DNA from: Sulfurimonas sp.
GTDB taxonomy: Bacteria; Campylobacterota; Campylobacteria; Campylobacterales; Sulfurimonadaceae
Reading direction: 5' to 3'
Length of the DNA: 39,391 bases
Assembly (NCBI GenBank): GCA_027064045.1
Contig: JAMOQK010000048.1
Location: 1 to 39,391 of the forward strand
This document shows, piece by piece, positions 18,051 to 26,308 of this stretch. The notes under the pieces are model-generated. The model worked only from the letters and a program-made list of their open reading frames with translations, ran no database searches and was not told the origin of the DNA. The stretch's first letter is position 1, and each line of letters opens with the position of its first letter. A program made the position numbers and the translations under genes.

Positions 18051-18870
18051 CCTTCGTATAAATATTTTTATATATTATTTTGTAACAGTTATAACATTTC
18101 TTGTAATGTTTTATTATTTATTGGTAATCATAAAGACTGACAATATCTTGTTGCTTAGTATAGTTATAGTGTGTTTTGTGGTTTTATCTGCTATATTTAT
18201 TTCTAAGTTAGCGATTGATCCACTTCAAGAACATATAAAAAATCTTCAAGACTTATCAAAAGAAACTTTACATGAGTTAAATTTGCCAATAAGTACCATA
18301 AAAACAAATATTCAGATGATTAAAAAAAAACTCTCTAATGAAAAAGAGCTTAAAAGGTTGCAACGAATTGAAAATGCTTGTGAGATGTTGGAACAAAGGT
18401 ATAATGAGCTTGACTATATGATAAAGAAACAAACTAAACAAGATATAAAAGAGGATATAGATTTAGCAAAATTGGTACAAAGCAGAATAAACTTTTTAAA
18501 TTCAATATATCCACATATGAAGTTTAATTTGGAGTTAAAAAACACTATAATACATGGCGATAAAATTGGCTTATCCAAAGTCATTGACAATGTTATAGAT
18601 AATGGTGTAAAATACTCACAAAATTCCAATAAGATAGATATAAAATTATCAAACTATACACTTCATATCCAAGATTTTGGTTGTGGTATGGATGAAGTGG
18701 AACTATTACAGATATTTGACAATTATTATCAAAGCAATAAAAATATGCAAGGTTTTGGAATAGGTTTGAGTATGGTAAAAAGATTTTGTGATACAAATGA
18801 TATACAGTTAAATTTTAAATCTAAAAAAGATTTTGGAACAACTGTACTACTAAAATTTAAGGAAAGTTAA
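18040..18870 (+). CDS. Sensor histidine kinase
   Basis: This 276-aa kinase has two N-terminal membrane segments (INIFIYYFVTVITFLVMFYYLLVII and ILLLSIVIVCFVVLSAIFISKLAI) with almost no periplasmic loop, so it probably senses within or near the membrane or through a partner. The phospho-acceptor box is LHELNLPISTIKTN, the N box VIDNVIDNGVKYS, G1 DFGCGMDE and G2 GFGIGLSMVKRF. I chose TTG at 18040 behind GGGA over GTG at 18022. It overlaps the regulator end and abuts exbB through TAATG. The short sensor and the coupling to exbB are unusual. Confidence 0.88.
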   Translation: MFRNLRINIFIYYFVTVITFLVMFYYLLVIIKTDNILLLSIVIVCFVVLSAIFISKLAIDPLQEHIKNLQDLSKETLHELNLPISTIKTNIQMIKKKLSNEKELKRLQRIENACEMLEQRYNELDYMIKKQTKQDIKEDIDLAKLVQSRINFLNSIYPHMKFNLELKNTIIHGDKIGLSKVIDNVIDNGVKYSQNSNKIDIKLSNYTLHIQDFGCGMDEVELLQIFDNYYQSNKNMQGFGIGLSMVKRFCDTNDIQLNFKSKKDFGTTVLLKFKES

Positions 18871-19322
18871 TGCAGATGAATAGTTTTCTCAATTATGCAG
18901 AAAAAAGTTTAGACTATGGAGTTATGGGTATTTTAGTGCTGATGAGCGTGGTTACTTTGTGGTTATTTATAGAGAGGATGATGTTTTATAAAAGTGTTCG
19001 CATAGATGATTATGACCATCGAGATAATTTAGAGATGGATTTGACTGATAATCTTGGTGTTCTGAGTGCTATTGGTGCAAATGCTCCTTATGTTGGACTT
19101 TTAGGGACTGTACTGGGGATTATGATAACTTTTTATACTATGGGTGATGTTGGTGCAGTTGATGCTAAAAAAATCATGGTTGGTTTGGCTCTTGCTTTAA
19201 AAGCTACTGCTATGGGGCTTGTGGTGGCTATGCCAGCTATAGTCGCTTATACTATCGTACTTCGTAAAGTTGAAAGAATTTTAACTAAATATGATGTAGC
19301 ACAAGACACTAAAATGAGCTAA
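18870..19322 (+). CDS. exbB: ExbB/TolQ/MotA-family proton channel
   Basis: This 150-aa inner-membrane protein forms, with ExbD, a proton-driven motor that energises TonB and outer-membrane import. Segments visible are GVMGILVLMSVVTLWLFIERMMFY (first membrane helix) and the conserved pair ANAPYVGLLGTVLGIMITFYTMG and LALALKATAMGLVVAMPAIVAYTIV. It lacks the long cytoplasmic loop of E. coli ExbB, as usual for short Campylobacterota versions. The ATG overlaps the kinase stop by one base. exbD follows after 6 bases. Confidence 0.92.
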   Translation: MQMNSFLNYAEKSLDYGVMGILVLMSVVTLWLFIERMMFYKSVRIDDYDHRDNLEMDLTDNLGVLSAIGANAPYVGLLGTVLGIMITFYTMGDVGAVDAKKIMVGLALALKATAMGLVVAMPAIVAYTIVLRKVERILTKYDVAQDTKMS

Positions 19323-19328
19323 ATCCAG

Positions 19329-19721
19329 ATGGCAAAATGTAAAAAAACACTAAAAAGATTTGATCAGATAAATGTTATACCGTTTATAGATATTATGCTT
19401 GTTTTGTTAGTTATGGTTTTAACAACCGCAACTTTTATAAAGCAGGGTATTATACCTGTTGAACTTCCAGAAGCTAAAGCAACCCAAAAAGAGGATGTAA
19501 AAAAAGAGGTAACTGTTTATGTAAATGCAAAAGGTGAGATGTTTTATGATAAAGAAAAAGTTAATGCAAAAGAGTTAGAGGCTAAATTATCACAAATCTC
19601 AAAAAAACAAACTGTTGTTTTAAGAAGCGATAAAAAATCAAAGTTTCAAGACTTTGTTACTGTTATGGATATATTAAAACGACTAAAGCATGAACAGCTT
19701 TATATAGTTACTAAAGATTAG
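19329..19721 (+). CDS. exbD: ExbD/TolR-family transport protein
   Basis: This 130-aa partner of ExbB has one membrane helix with the proton-carrying aspartate in VIPFIDIMLVLLVMVLTTATFI and a periplasmic domain (VTVYVNAKGEMFYDKEKV, then VVLRSDKKSKFQDFVTVMDILK). No tonB or TonB-dependent receptor follows. The stop codon overlaps the convergent small membrane-protein gene by 4 bases. The start ATG at 19329 lies close behind exbB. Confidence 0.93.
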   Translation: MAKCKKTLKRFDQINVIPFIDIMLVLLVMVLTTATFIKQGIIPVELPEAKATQKEDVKKEVTVYVNAKGEMFYDKEKVNAKELEAKLSQISKKQTVVLRSDKKSKFQDFVTVMDILKRLKHEQLYIVTKD

Positions 19722-19951
19722 TAACCTTTTGGCATAAGTTTAAATCTTGTGCTATTTACTTCAACTACATTCTGCTGAGCTACTTTGGCATGTGGGTTTT
19801 GTTTTATTTGTGTATTAAAACTTTTCTTATCGATCACTTCAACATTGCGAAAAAGTGTAGCAGCTACAAAAAAAAGTATCATAATTACAACTACACTAAC
19901 ATATAAAAGTATATAGTTCCTTATGTGACCTGTTTCAAAAGGGTTATTCAT
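19718..19951 (-). CDS. Small single-pass membrane protein
   Basis: This 77-aa product has a strong membrane helix (YILLYVSVVVIMILFFVAATLF, residues about 13-34) and a short polar tail (VEVNSTRFKLMPKGY) predicted outside. A GGA-containing ribosome-binding site precedes the ATG. It is convergent with exbD and divergent from tpx. No family is recognised. The tail contains the motif-encoded NPHAK. Position beside exbBD might suggest a TonB-like accessory, but it has no proline-rich spacer or TonB C-terminal domain, so that is not claimed. Confidence 0.62.
   Translation of the reverse strand: MNNPFETGHIRNYILLYVSVVVIMILFFVAATLFRNVEVIDKKSFNTQIKQNPHAKVAQQNVVEVNSTRFKLMPKGY
19787..19795 (+). repeat. 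GGCATGTGG motif copy
   Basis: Exact 9-mer preceded by TT and followed by G. On the minus strand it encodes PHA in the tail of the small membrane protein. Confidence 0.85.
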
Positions 19952-20029
19952 TATCTATCCATATTTTAATTTTAAGCAAATTATATACAAATAATGCTAA
20001 TATGTTTAAAACTTTTTAAGGAAATTAAA

Positions 20030-20539
20030 ATGCAAACAACAATGTTTAAAGGAACACCGGTAAAATTGGCAGGAAACGAGCTAAATGTTGGAGATGATGC
20101 TCCAAGTGTCATAGCAACAGGAACTGATTTAAGTGATGTCGAGATAGGTGGGGCAAAAGATAAGATACAACTTATCGTAACTGTACCATCATTGGATACT
20201 GCTACTTGTGCAGCTGAGACTAGGAGATTTAATGTAGAGGTGAATAACTTAGATATTTGTGAGACAACAGTAGTTTCTATGGATTTACCTTTTGCATCAC
20301 AAAGATTTTGTTCAACTGAGGGGATTGACAATCTAACTGTTGCATCTGATTATATTGATAAAAATGTAAGTAAAGCGTTTGGTGTTTTAATGGATGATAA
20401 CAAATTAAAAGGCTTAAGTGCTAGAGCTGTTTTTGTTATAGATAGAGATGGGAAAATTGTATATAAAGAGATTGTACCAGAAGTTACAGATGAGCCAAAC
20501 TATGAAGCAGTATTAGAAGCTATAAAAGGGGCTAGATAG
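20030..20539 (+). CDS. tpx: Thiol peroxidase (Tpx)
   Basis: Tpx is a thioredoxin-dependent peroxiredoxin that reduces hydroperoxides. The 169-aa protein has the peroxidatic cysteine in VPSLDTATCAAETRRF and the resolving cysteine in ASQRFCSTEGI, the atypical 2-Cys arrangement. The N-terminal FKGTPVKLAGNELNVGDDAP is typical. The track start at 19994 is upstream of the true ATG at 20030, which has TAAGGA at the right distance. A NifX-like gene follows with no gap, suggesting a redox-related unit. Confidence 0.95.
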   Translation: MQTTMFKGTPVKLAGNELNVGDDAPSVIATGTDLSDVEIGGAKDKIQLIVTVPSLDTATCAAETRRFNVEVNNLDICETTVVSMDLPFASQRFCSTEGIDNLTVASDYIDKNVSKAFGVLMDDNKLKGLSARAVFVIDRDGKIVYKEIVPEVTDEPNYEAVLEAIKGAR

Positions 20540-20887
20540 ATGATATATGCATCACCTTTAAAAATGGATAAACAAGATAGTGCTATTACTAAGGTGCTTG
20601 GAAAGGCAAAGTATTTTGGTATATATGATGATGCTACAAATAAATTAGAAGTTATACAAAATCATCACACAGGTGGAGCTGGTATTTTTGATGAGTTAAG
20701 TAAAAGAGGTGTAAATATAGTATTGACCCCACATGCAGGTCCAGGTGCAATTAATAAATCTCTTGAACTTAATATAAAATTGTACTATTGTGGAGATGAA
20801 AGAAAAATGTTATTAGAAGCTGTAAAAGAGTTTCAAGATGGTAAATATCCACTTATAACACAACAAAATTTTCAACAGTATCATTAA
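20540..20887 (+). CDS. NifX/NifB-C-terminal-like domain protein
   Basis: This 115-aa single-domain protein fits the dinitrogenase iron-molybdenum cofactor (NifX/NafY/VnfX) fold: MIYASPLKMDKQDSAITKVLGKAKYFGIYDD, then HHTGGAGIFDELSKRGVNIVLTPHAGPGAIN and LYYCGDERKMLLEAVKEFQDGKY. Such proteins bind iron-sulfur or Fe-Mo precursor clusters; stand-alone versions in non-diazotrophs have unclear roles. No nif genes are in the window. The ATG directly follows the tpx stop. A hairpin follows the gene. Confidence 0.85.
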   Translation: MIYASPLKMDKQDSAITKVLGKAKYFGIYDDATNKLEVIQNHHTGGAGIFDELSKRGVNIVLTPHAGPGAINKSLELNIKLYYCGDERKMLLEAVKEFQDGKYPLITQQNFQQYH

Positions 20888-20888
20888 A

Positions 20889-20913
20889 ATGGTGTAGTCT
20901 TAGACTATGCCAT
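20889..20913 (+). terminator. Candidate terminator after the NifX-like gene
   Basis: ATGGTGTAGTC and GACTATGCCAT pair around TTA with two G-T wobbles, just after the stop codon. The downstream tract is A/T mixed rather than T-only, so efficiency is uncertain. The next features are tRNAs on the opposite strand. Confidence 0.45.
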
Positions 20914-20949
20914 AAAATATTTATAACAATAAAGTAAAGGTGTGATTTG

Positions 20950-21024
20950 TGGTGACCCCGAGGAGAATTGAACTCCTGTAACATGGATGAAAACCATGGA
21001 TCCTAACCGCTAGACGACGGGGCC
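20950..21024 (-). tRNA. tRNA-Glu (UUC)
   Basis: On the minus strand it reads GGCCCCGTCGTCTAGCGGTT with the anticodon loop in GGTTTTCATCC (anticodon TTC), T arm AGGAGTTCAATTCTCCT, and an encoded ACCA. The acceptor GGCCCCG pairs with CGGGGTC with one G-T pair. It follows tRNA-Lys in the same transcript. Confidence 0.96.
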
Positions 21025-21040
21025 ACAAATGTAGTAAAAA

Positions 21041-21116
21041 TGGTGTCCTGTGATGGATTCGAACCATCGGCCACATCATTAAAAGTGACGTGCTCTACCA
21101 GCTGAGCTAACAAGAC
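21041..21116 (-). tRNA. tRNA-Lys (UUU)
   Basis: On the minus strand it reads GTCTTGTTAGCTCAGCTGGT with anticodon loop CTTTTAA (TTT), T arm GATGGTTCGAATCCATC and an encoded ACCA. The acceptor GTCTTGT pairs with ACAGGAC. Sixteen bases separate it from tRNA-Glu, and both are driven by the promoter upstream. Confidence 0.96.
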
Positions 21117-21121
21117 ATTTG

Positions 21122-21137
21122 CTCTTAATGTTAAGAG
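21122..21137 (-). promoter_or_regulatory. Dyad in the tRNA operon leader
   Basis: CTCTTAA and TTAAGAG form a perfect seven-base dyad around a two-base centre, between the -10 box and the tRNA-Lys 5' end. Expected transcription would begin at about its outer edge. It could be a 5' hairpin for RNase processing or an operator. Confidence 0.5.
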
Positions 21138-21143
21138 GCTGAA

Positions 21144-21172
21144 ATTATAGACAAATTGTTTTAATATGTCAA
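21144..21172 (-). promoter_or_regulatory. Consensus sigma-70 promoter of tRNA-Lys/Glu
   Basis: On the minus strand TTGACA (21167-21172) is separated by exactly 17 bases from TATAAT (21144-21149). Both hexamers match the sigma-70 consensus perfectly. The -10 lies 27 bases from the mature tRNA-Lys 5' end. Confidence 0.85.
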
Positions 21173-21284
21173 TAAAAAAGTGTAAAAAAATTAAAATTCT
21201 TTTAATTTGTTCTAAAAATCAGTGATTAATGAGCTATTAAATGTTTTTTAACTAAAATCAACCTATTGAAGTTGGAGAAGTTGT

Positions 21285-22226
21285 ATGAAAAAGTTAGTAT
21301 TATTGTTTACATTTTTAGGTATGATGTTTTTTTTGAGTGGTTGTGGTGCTAGTGGTGCAAAGATAGTGATACCATCTTATACAGCTCCAAAAGAGGCTTC
21401 TAAGCTAAGCAAGATAGAAACGAAGGATGAGTTTATATCTGATGGGGCTTATTTGGCAGTTTGGTTAAATCCAGATGTAAAAGGTGCTAAAAAAACTAAC
21501 CCGAAACTTAAAAGCATGCTTATAAACAGTGTAAAGGCAAAGTTAACCGAGACAAACTTTATTGCTATTGATCCACTTGGCGATGAAAACGGTGTAACGC
21601 TTAGTATGATAGTCTCAAATTATGATTATAAAAAAAGCTCAAATAAAATCTATTTGGCTTTGGAAGTAACTTTTGTACTCTCAAGGGCAACCAATGAGTT
21701 TTTAGTAAAAAAGTATAGAGTTAGAAAAAATAGACAAGCACGAGATATTACAAAACTACCAAGTGAAAATGAGTTGGCTTCTCAAGCAGTTAATAAAGTT
21801 GTAAAGTATTTTATATCTGATATATCTCCACTAAAAACATTTCAGCTTAGGGAGTTTAAATCACTTCCTCAAGATTTAAATGCTGTTGTAAATTATGCAA
21901 AACACAAAAATTACAAGGGTGGCATCAAACTAATGAATTATTATAAGGGTAAAAGAGATATGAACTTTTATTATGATTTAGCCATCCTTTATGAAGCAGA
22001 GGCAAGTGAAAAAGAAAATTTAAAACTTTTAAAACTAGCTGATGATAATTATGAAAAAGCGATGGCTCTTGGTGGTACGAATGATAAATTAATCATGGAT
22101 GCAAAGGCAAGGTTTGATAATTTTTATGAACTTTTAAATAAAACAAAAAAACAAGATAAAGCAAATAAAGCCTTGATAGATGATAGAAATGATATGGCAG
22201 GAAGTTCAGATAGTGAATATGAATAA
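21285..22226 (+). CDS. Lipoprotein of unknown function
   Basis: This 313-aa product has a lipoprotein signal peptide with lipobox FLSGC (cysteine about residue 20). The first half contains a beta-rich domain (DGAYLAVWLNPDVKGA, then FIAIDPLGDENGVTLSMIVSNYDY). The second half looks helical with TPR-like content (YDLAILYEAEASEKENLKLLKLADDNYEKAMALGG). I do not recognise the family. It heads a run of three lipoprotein genes, the third LPP20-like, and its stop overlaps the next start. The start ATG follows TGGAGAAG. An envelope complex with the next two genes is plausible. Confidence 0.72.
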   Translation: MKKLVLLFTFLGMMFFLSGCGASGAKIVIPSYTAPKEASKLSKIETKDEFISDGAYLAVWLNPDVKGAKKTNPKLKSMLINSVKAKLTETNFIAIDPLGDENGVTLSMIVSNYDYKKSSNKIYLALEVTFVLSRATNEFLVKKYRVRKNRQARDITKLPSENELASQAVNKVVKYFISDISPLKTFQLREFKSLPQDLNAVVNYAKHKNYKGGIKLMNYYKGKRDMNFYYDLAILYEAEASEKENLKLLKLADDNYEKAMALGGTNDKLIMDAKARFDNFYELLNKTKKQDKANKALIDDRNDMAGSSDSEYE

Positions 22227-23484
22227 GATAATTTTAAATGCTTTAAGTGCCTTTTTTGTAATTTTTATGATGGGTGGGTGTAGTACTGTTGGTGAGAGTT
22301 TGTCTTCTCAAGTTGAGGTACCTACTTTAGAAAATCAGGCAAATCGTGTTGCTGTTGGTATGGCAATAGTAAGAGAAAATAATATTATGGCTTATAAGAT
22401 GCCAATCTCAGCAGATGCTAATTGGCCTGATATGGTAGCAAAAAATATTGATGAAAAAACAAAAAAGTTGATAGATAAGGCACTTATGAGTGACCCTTAT
22501 TTTGCTACACAAAATTATAGTAATTATATACAACGAAAGATGCTAGGTTCAAATCAAAATCTTAACTCCCTTGGTCAATATGCAAATCTTACGGCTATGA
22601 TTTTACAACAAAGTGTATCACCTTTAACATACAGGGCTTTTCAAAAGATAACTATATTTTATGGCAGAGATAAAAAAAATTGGCCAGATATATTTAACTA
22701 TGATAACTCTTTGAAAAAATTTTTAGATTTTAAAGATGGTAAATTTCAAGAGATCGATTCTCCAACTGGTGATGTATATCCCAGTATAGGTCAAGCTTTA
22801 ATCTCTTTAACCCCTGTAAACTTACAAAAAGATTTACAAGAGGCTCGTAGAGATATGTTAGATGCTTATGAAGATGTTGCTTCATATAAATCTGCTATGG
22901 GTGTGATAGAAACAAAATTAAAAGAAAAAAAGAAAAAAAACAGTTCAAAACGACATAAATTACAACAAGAGTTAGATAGTTTAAAAGTTAAAGCAACAGA
23001 AGCTGAATCTATTGCAGATGAGAAAGAAAATATCTATTTTACATTGCTTGAAGGAGCTAGGATAGCAATACAAAGTGATATAAATTTAGATGATAAAAAT
23101 TATGTAAAACTAGCTAGAAATATAAATGTGGTTGCTAAAGAGATATATATGGGTTCAACAGAAGCTTATGCCTCTTTTAGTCTTGCTTTGACAAACTTAG
23201 CTTCAAACAATATTTTAGAAAATTTTCCAAGGGAATTAAAGTCACTTGCTATTGCAAAAGCATCTGTGCCATTAAATTTACAATCTAAATATAATCAAAG
23301 GATTGTAAGATTGGCAAAAAATGCTATATATCTTTTACCAAATGTTTTTATGGGTGCATATTATGCCTCAAAACAGTTGTTGATTGCTAGAAAATATGAA
23401 AAATTTACTGATATTATTTTAGTTGCCTATAAAACAAAACAGGAACAAGAAAAAACAAAAAAAATCAAACAAAAAGGGTTGTAG
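22219..23484 (+). CDS. Lipoprotein of unknown function
   Basis: The track begins at 22180, but the lipoprotein signal starts at ATG 22219 (MNKIILNALSAFFVIFMMGGC), overlapping the previous stop by 8 bases and giving 421 aa. After the lipobox MGGC the sequence has a mixed region, a long helical or coiled-coil stretch around residues 210-285 (SYKSAMGVIETKLKEKKKKNSSKRHKLQQEL), then another helical part with basic ends. No family is recognised. Its tight linkage to the flanking lipoproteins suggests a shared complex. The 3' end abuts the next ATG with no gap. Confidence 0.72.
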   Translation: MNKIILNALSAFFVIFMMGGCSTVGESLSSQVEVPTLENQANRVAVGMAIVRENNIMAYKMPISADANWPDMVAKNIDEKTKKLIDKALMSDPYFATQNYSNYIQRKMLGSNQNLNSLGQYANLTAMILQQSVSPLTYRAFQKITIFYGRDKKNWPDIFNYDNSLKKFLDFKDGKFQEIDSPTGDVYPSIGQALISLTPVNLQKDLQEARRDMLDAYEDVASYKSAMGVIETKLKEKKKKNSSKRHKLQQELDSLKVKATEAESIADEKENIYFTLLEGARIAIQSDINLDDKNYVKLARNINVVAKEIYMGSTEAYASFSLALTNLASNNILENFPRELKSLAIAKASVPLNLQSKYNQRIVRLAKNAIYLLPNVFMGAYYASKQLLIARKYEKFTDIILVAYKTKQEQEKTKKIKQKGL

Positions 23485-24495
23485 ATGTATGTTAGAGTAT
23501 TTTTTATTTTTTTAGTGAGTATATTTTTTACTGGATGTGGAGCTTTGGCTTCATCTACTTCTAACCAAGAGAGTAATTCAAAATCATGGATGATCCATCC
23601 ACCAGCAGATACGGCTAAGTATTTTTATGGTGTTGGATATGGAGAAACTCAAAAAGAGGCAAAGAGTGATGCTCTTGCTACCATAAGTGCTAAAATCTCA
23701 GTAGAAGTTGCATCAAATTTTAGCTCATCAGTGACTGCCACGAGATATGGTAATAATGAAGATGTCTTAAATGAAACAAAAAATGATGTTGTTAGTAAAA
23801 GTAAGCAGATACAGTATGATGATGTAAAGGTTAAAGATAGTTATAAAGACAACAGGCAGTGGGCTGTGCTAGTTGAAGTGGATAGAGATACACTTAGTAA
23901 AACTTATGAGAGAAAGTTAAAAGAGGTAGATAACAGATTAAAAATGGAGTGGGAACTTTATCAAGATGCTAATCTTTTTGAGAAGTTAAAATACTCTGTA
24001 TTGATTAAAAAATATCTAAAAGAGACAGATGGTTTTTTCCCACTTTTACATGCGTTAAATCCAAATTATGATGATTCTAGTTATACTTCTAGGTATTTAA
24101 AATACACAAAAGAGATGTTAAAAACACAAGCGAAGATGGTTTTTAAGATAAAATCTGATAAAAATTCAGAGCCGTTAGCTTCACTAATTCGCTCAAAACT
24201 AAGTGAAAAAAACATCTCATTTTCAAATAAAAATTACAATGCTCTTATAATCATAACAACAAAAGCAAAAAAGAGAAGATATAAATCTACAAATGAAAAG
24301 TTTGCAAAACTTATTTTTGCACTTAGAAAAACTACTATAAAAGTGATAGATAAACACAACAAAGTACTTTCAAATGTTGTATATAAAACTAAATCAGGCT
24401 CATCAGAGGGGTTTGAAGATGCTATTGCTAGGGTGTCAAAATATGAAAAGAAGATAGCTCAAAAAGGGATTATCGCTTTTATAACAGGTAATTAA
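23485..24495 (+). CDS. LPP20-family lipoprotein
   Basis: The 336-aa product has lipobox FFTGC at about residue 18. Next comes SWMIHPPADTAKYFYGVGYGETQKEAKSDALATISAKISVEVASNF, the characteristic LPP20 start in which a W-x(n)-P segment leads to repeated Ala-rich helices, and ending QWAVLVEVDRDTLSKTYERKL. The C-terminal half has a further domain (SLIRSKLSEKNISFSNKNYNALIIITT) resembling a small alpha/beta module. LPP20 in Helicobacter is an outer-membrane-associated antigen of unclear function. The third gene of the lipoprotein run overlaps the next gene by one base. Confidence 0.78.
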   Translation: MYVRVFFIFLVSIFFTGCGALASSTSNQESNSKSWMIHPPADTAKYFYGVGYGETQKEAKSDALATISAKISVEVASNFSSSVTATRYGNNEDVLNETKNDVVSKSKQIQYDDVKVKDSYKDNRQWAVLVEVDRDTLSKTYERKLKEVDNRLKMEWELYQDANLFEKLKYSVLIKKYLKETDGFFPLLHALNPNYDDSSYTSRYLKYTKEMLKTQAKMVFKIKSDKNSEPLASLIRSKLSEKNISFSNKNYNALIIITTKAKKRRYKSTNEKFAKLIFALRKTTIKVIDKHNKVLSNVVYKTKSGSSEGFEDAIARVSKYEKKIAQKGIIAFITGN

Positions 24496-25232
24496 TGTAT
24501 AAACAACCTCAAATATATTACTTAACTTATGAGAAATTATTGGATGATAATATCTTTAGGCATATGATAGCAGATGAACATAATAGCTACTATTGGTGTG
24601 ATGATTGGAGTGAAGAACTCTATATTGCTCTTGCTCAAAAGGGATTTATATCTACTACTTATGACACAAAAGATGGTTTGGTTTTACTTCCTGAGCTGGA
24701 GTTTGATTATGGGATTTTGGATTTTGATAATCTTCACATATCTAAAAAAGTAAAAAAACTTTTAACTAAAAATGATTATAGATTTAGTATAGATGAGAGA
24801 TTTGATGAGGTGATAGAAAAGTTTGGTGATTTTCACAAAGACAACTGGCTAAAAGGTAGATATGTAGAACTTTTTAAAACGCTTCATTCTAAAAAATATA
24901 ATAATTTCAGAACCATATCAGTAGAGATATGTTCAAATGATGGGGAGTTGATTTGTGGGGAAGTTGGTTATATCATAGGTGAAATTTATACAAGTTTGAG
25001 TGGATTTAGTTCCCATGAAAAAAAGTATAATAACTATGGAAATCTTCAACTCGTTTTGTTGGCAAAATATCTACAAAAAAATGGTTTTGCTTTTTGGAAT
25101 CTAGGTCATCCCCACATGCCATACAAGATAAAACTCGGTGCTAAAGTTTATAAAAGAACTGAGTTTCTACAAAGGTGGAACGAGTTTTGTATTTTACCAA
25201 TTATTAACCTCACTGATATATACTTTCGCTAG
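24495..25232 (+). CDS. Leucyl/phenylalanyl-tRNA-protein transferase-like
   Basis: This 245-aa protein resembles Aat of the N-end rule pathway, which moves Leu or Phe from tRNA to N-terminal Arg or Lys. Matching segments are YYWCDDWSEELYIALAQKGFIST, LDFDNLHISKKVKKLL, FGDFHKDNWLKGRYVELFKTLHSK, SVEICSNDGELICGEVGYIIGEIYTSLSGF, and the C-terminal LGAKVYKRTEFLQRW. The N-terminal GIFPW-type motif is altered, so it may be a divergent acyl or aminoacyl transferase. It is one base overlapped with the lipoprotein upstream. The motif copy at 25112 lies in its conserved-looking GHPHMPYK. Confidence 0.72.
   Translation: MYKQPQIYYLTYEKLLDDNIFRHMIADEHNSYYWCDDWSEELYIALAQKGFISTTYDTKDGLVLLPELEFDYGILDFDNLHISKKVKKLLTKNDYRFSIDERFDEVIEKFGDFHKDNWLKGRYVELFKTLHSKKYNNFRTISVEICSNDGELICGEVGYIIGEIYTSLSGFSSHEKKYNNYGNLQLVLLAKYLQKNGFAFWNLGHPHMPYKIKLGAKVYKRTEFLQRWNEFCILPIINLTDIYFR
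25112..25120 (-). repeat. GGCATGTGG motif copy
   Basis: Exact CCACATGCC on the plus strand, followed by A (so T precedes in motif orientation). It is read in a different frame (HMP) from most other copies, which argues against a single peptide explanation. Confidence 0.85.
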
Positions 25233-25349
25233 ATTTCTTACAAAACTTAGATTGAAAATCTTTCTATTTTAAACTTGATTTTTGATTTAAGTATGTAAAA
25301 AATTGTTAATAAAAAATAAAATTTATTTAATTTAGTGAGGTATTTATAG

Positions 25350-26297
25350 ATGATTTCTAAAATTCAAAATATAAAAAAAGAAGTTTCAAAAGTTGTTGTT
25401 GGTCAAGAGAAAATGATAGATTCTCTTTTAATAGCTTTTCTTTGTGATGGGCATATTCTTATAGAGGGTGTTCCTGGACTTGCAAAAACCACTACTGTCA
25501 ATGCTTTGTCAAAAGCTTTAGGACTTGACTTTAAAAGGGCGCAGTTTACACCTGACTTACTTCCATCTGATATCTTAGGTGCTGAGATTTATGATCCACA
25601 AAACAATGCTTTTAAAATCAAAAAAGGTCCAATCTTTACAAATCTACTTTTAGCAGATGAGATAAATCGCGCTCCTGCAAAGGTTCAATCTGCACTTCTT
25701 GAAGTTATGCAAGAGAAACAGGTAACTTTGGGTGATACAACATTCAAGATAGATTTACCGTTTTTTGTTATGGCAACACAAAATCCAGTTGAGCAAGAGG
25801 GTGTTTACCAACTTCCAGAAGCTCAACTAGATAGATTTATGCTTAAACTTGTAGTTGATTACAATACAAAAGATGAGGAATTAGAGATCGCAAGACGAAT
25901 TTCAAGTGGTAATTTTGAGCAGATACAAAGTGTAGTTTCTAGCGATGATTTACTTAAGTTAAGAGATGCTATCAAAGCTGTTCATATAGATGAAGAAGTT
26001 GAAAAGTATATGATAGAACTTGTAAATGCAACAAGAAATCCAAGTGAGTATGGTCTTAGTGAGTTAGAAGATTTTATTCAGTTTGGTGCTTCTCCCCGTG
26101 TAAGTATAGATGCCTTTAAAGTTGTAAAAGCGATGGCATTTTTTAGGGGTAAAGATTTTGTAACTCCTGTTGATGTAGCTTACATCATAAAAGAGTTGAT
26201 GAGACATCGTATAGTTTTATCTTATGAAGCTGAGGCTGAGGGTGTTACTACTGATGAAATTATCCAAAAAGTTTTAGAGACTGTGGCGATACCATAA
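25350..26297 (+). CDS. MoxR-family AAA+ ATPase
   Basis: This 315-aa ATPase acts as a chaperone-like partner for von Willebrand-factor (VWA) proteins. It has Walker A GVPGLAKTT, Walker B LLLADEINRAP with the typical MoxR ending, ATQNPVEQEGVYQLPEAQLDRF (sensor 1 and arginine finger), and SPRVSIDAFKVVKAMA (sensor 2). It heads the Bat operon. The AT-rich 117-base gap upstream probably holds the operon promoter, with a GTGAGG-like ribosome-binding site before the ATG. Confidence 0.94.
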   Translation: MISKIQNIKKEVSKVVVGQEKMIDSLLIAFLCDGHILIEGVPGLAKTTTVNALSKALGLDFKRAQFTPDLLPSDILGAEIYDPQNNAFKIKKGPIFTNLLLADEINRAPAKVQSALLEVMQEKQVTLGDTTFKIDLPFFVMATQNPVEQEGVYQLPEAQLDRFMLKLVVDYNTKDEELEIARRISSGNFEQIQSVVSSDDLLKLRDAIKAVHIDEEVEKYMIELVNATRNPSEYGLSELEDFIQFGASPRVSIDAFKVVKAMAFFRGKDFVTPVDVAYIIKELMRHRIVLSYEAEAEGVTTDEIIQKVLETVAIP

Positions 26298-26308
26298 AGG
26301 TCGCAAGT

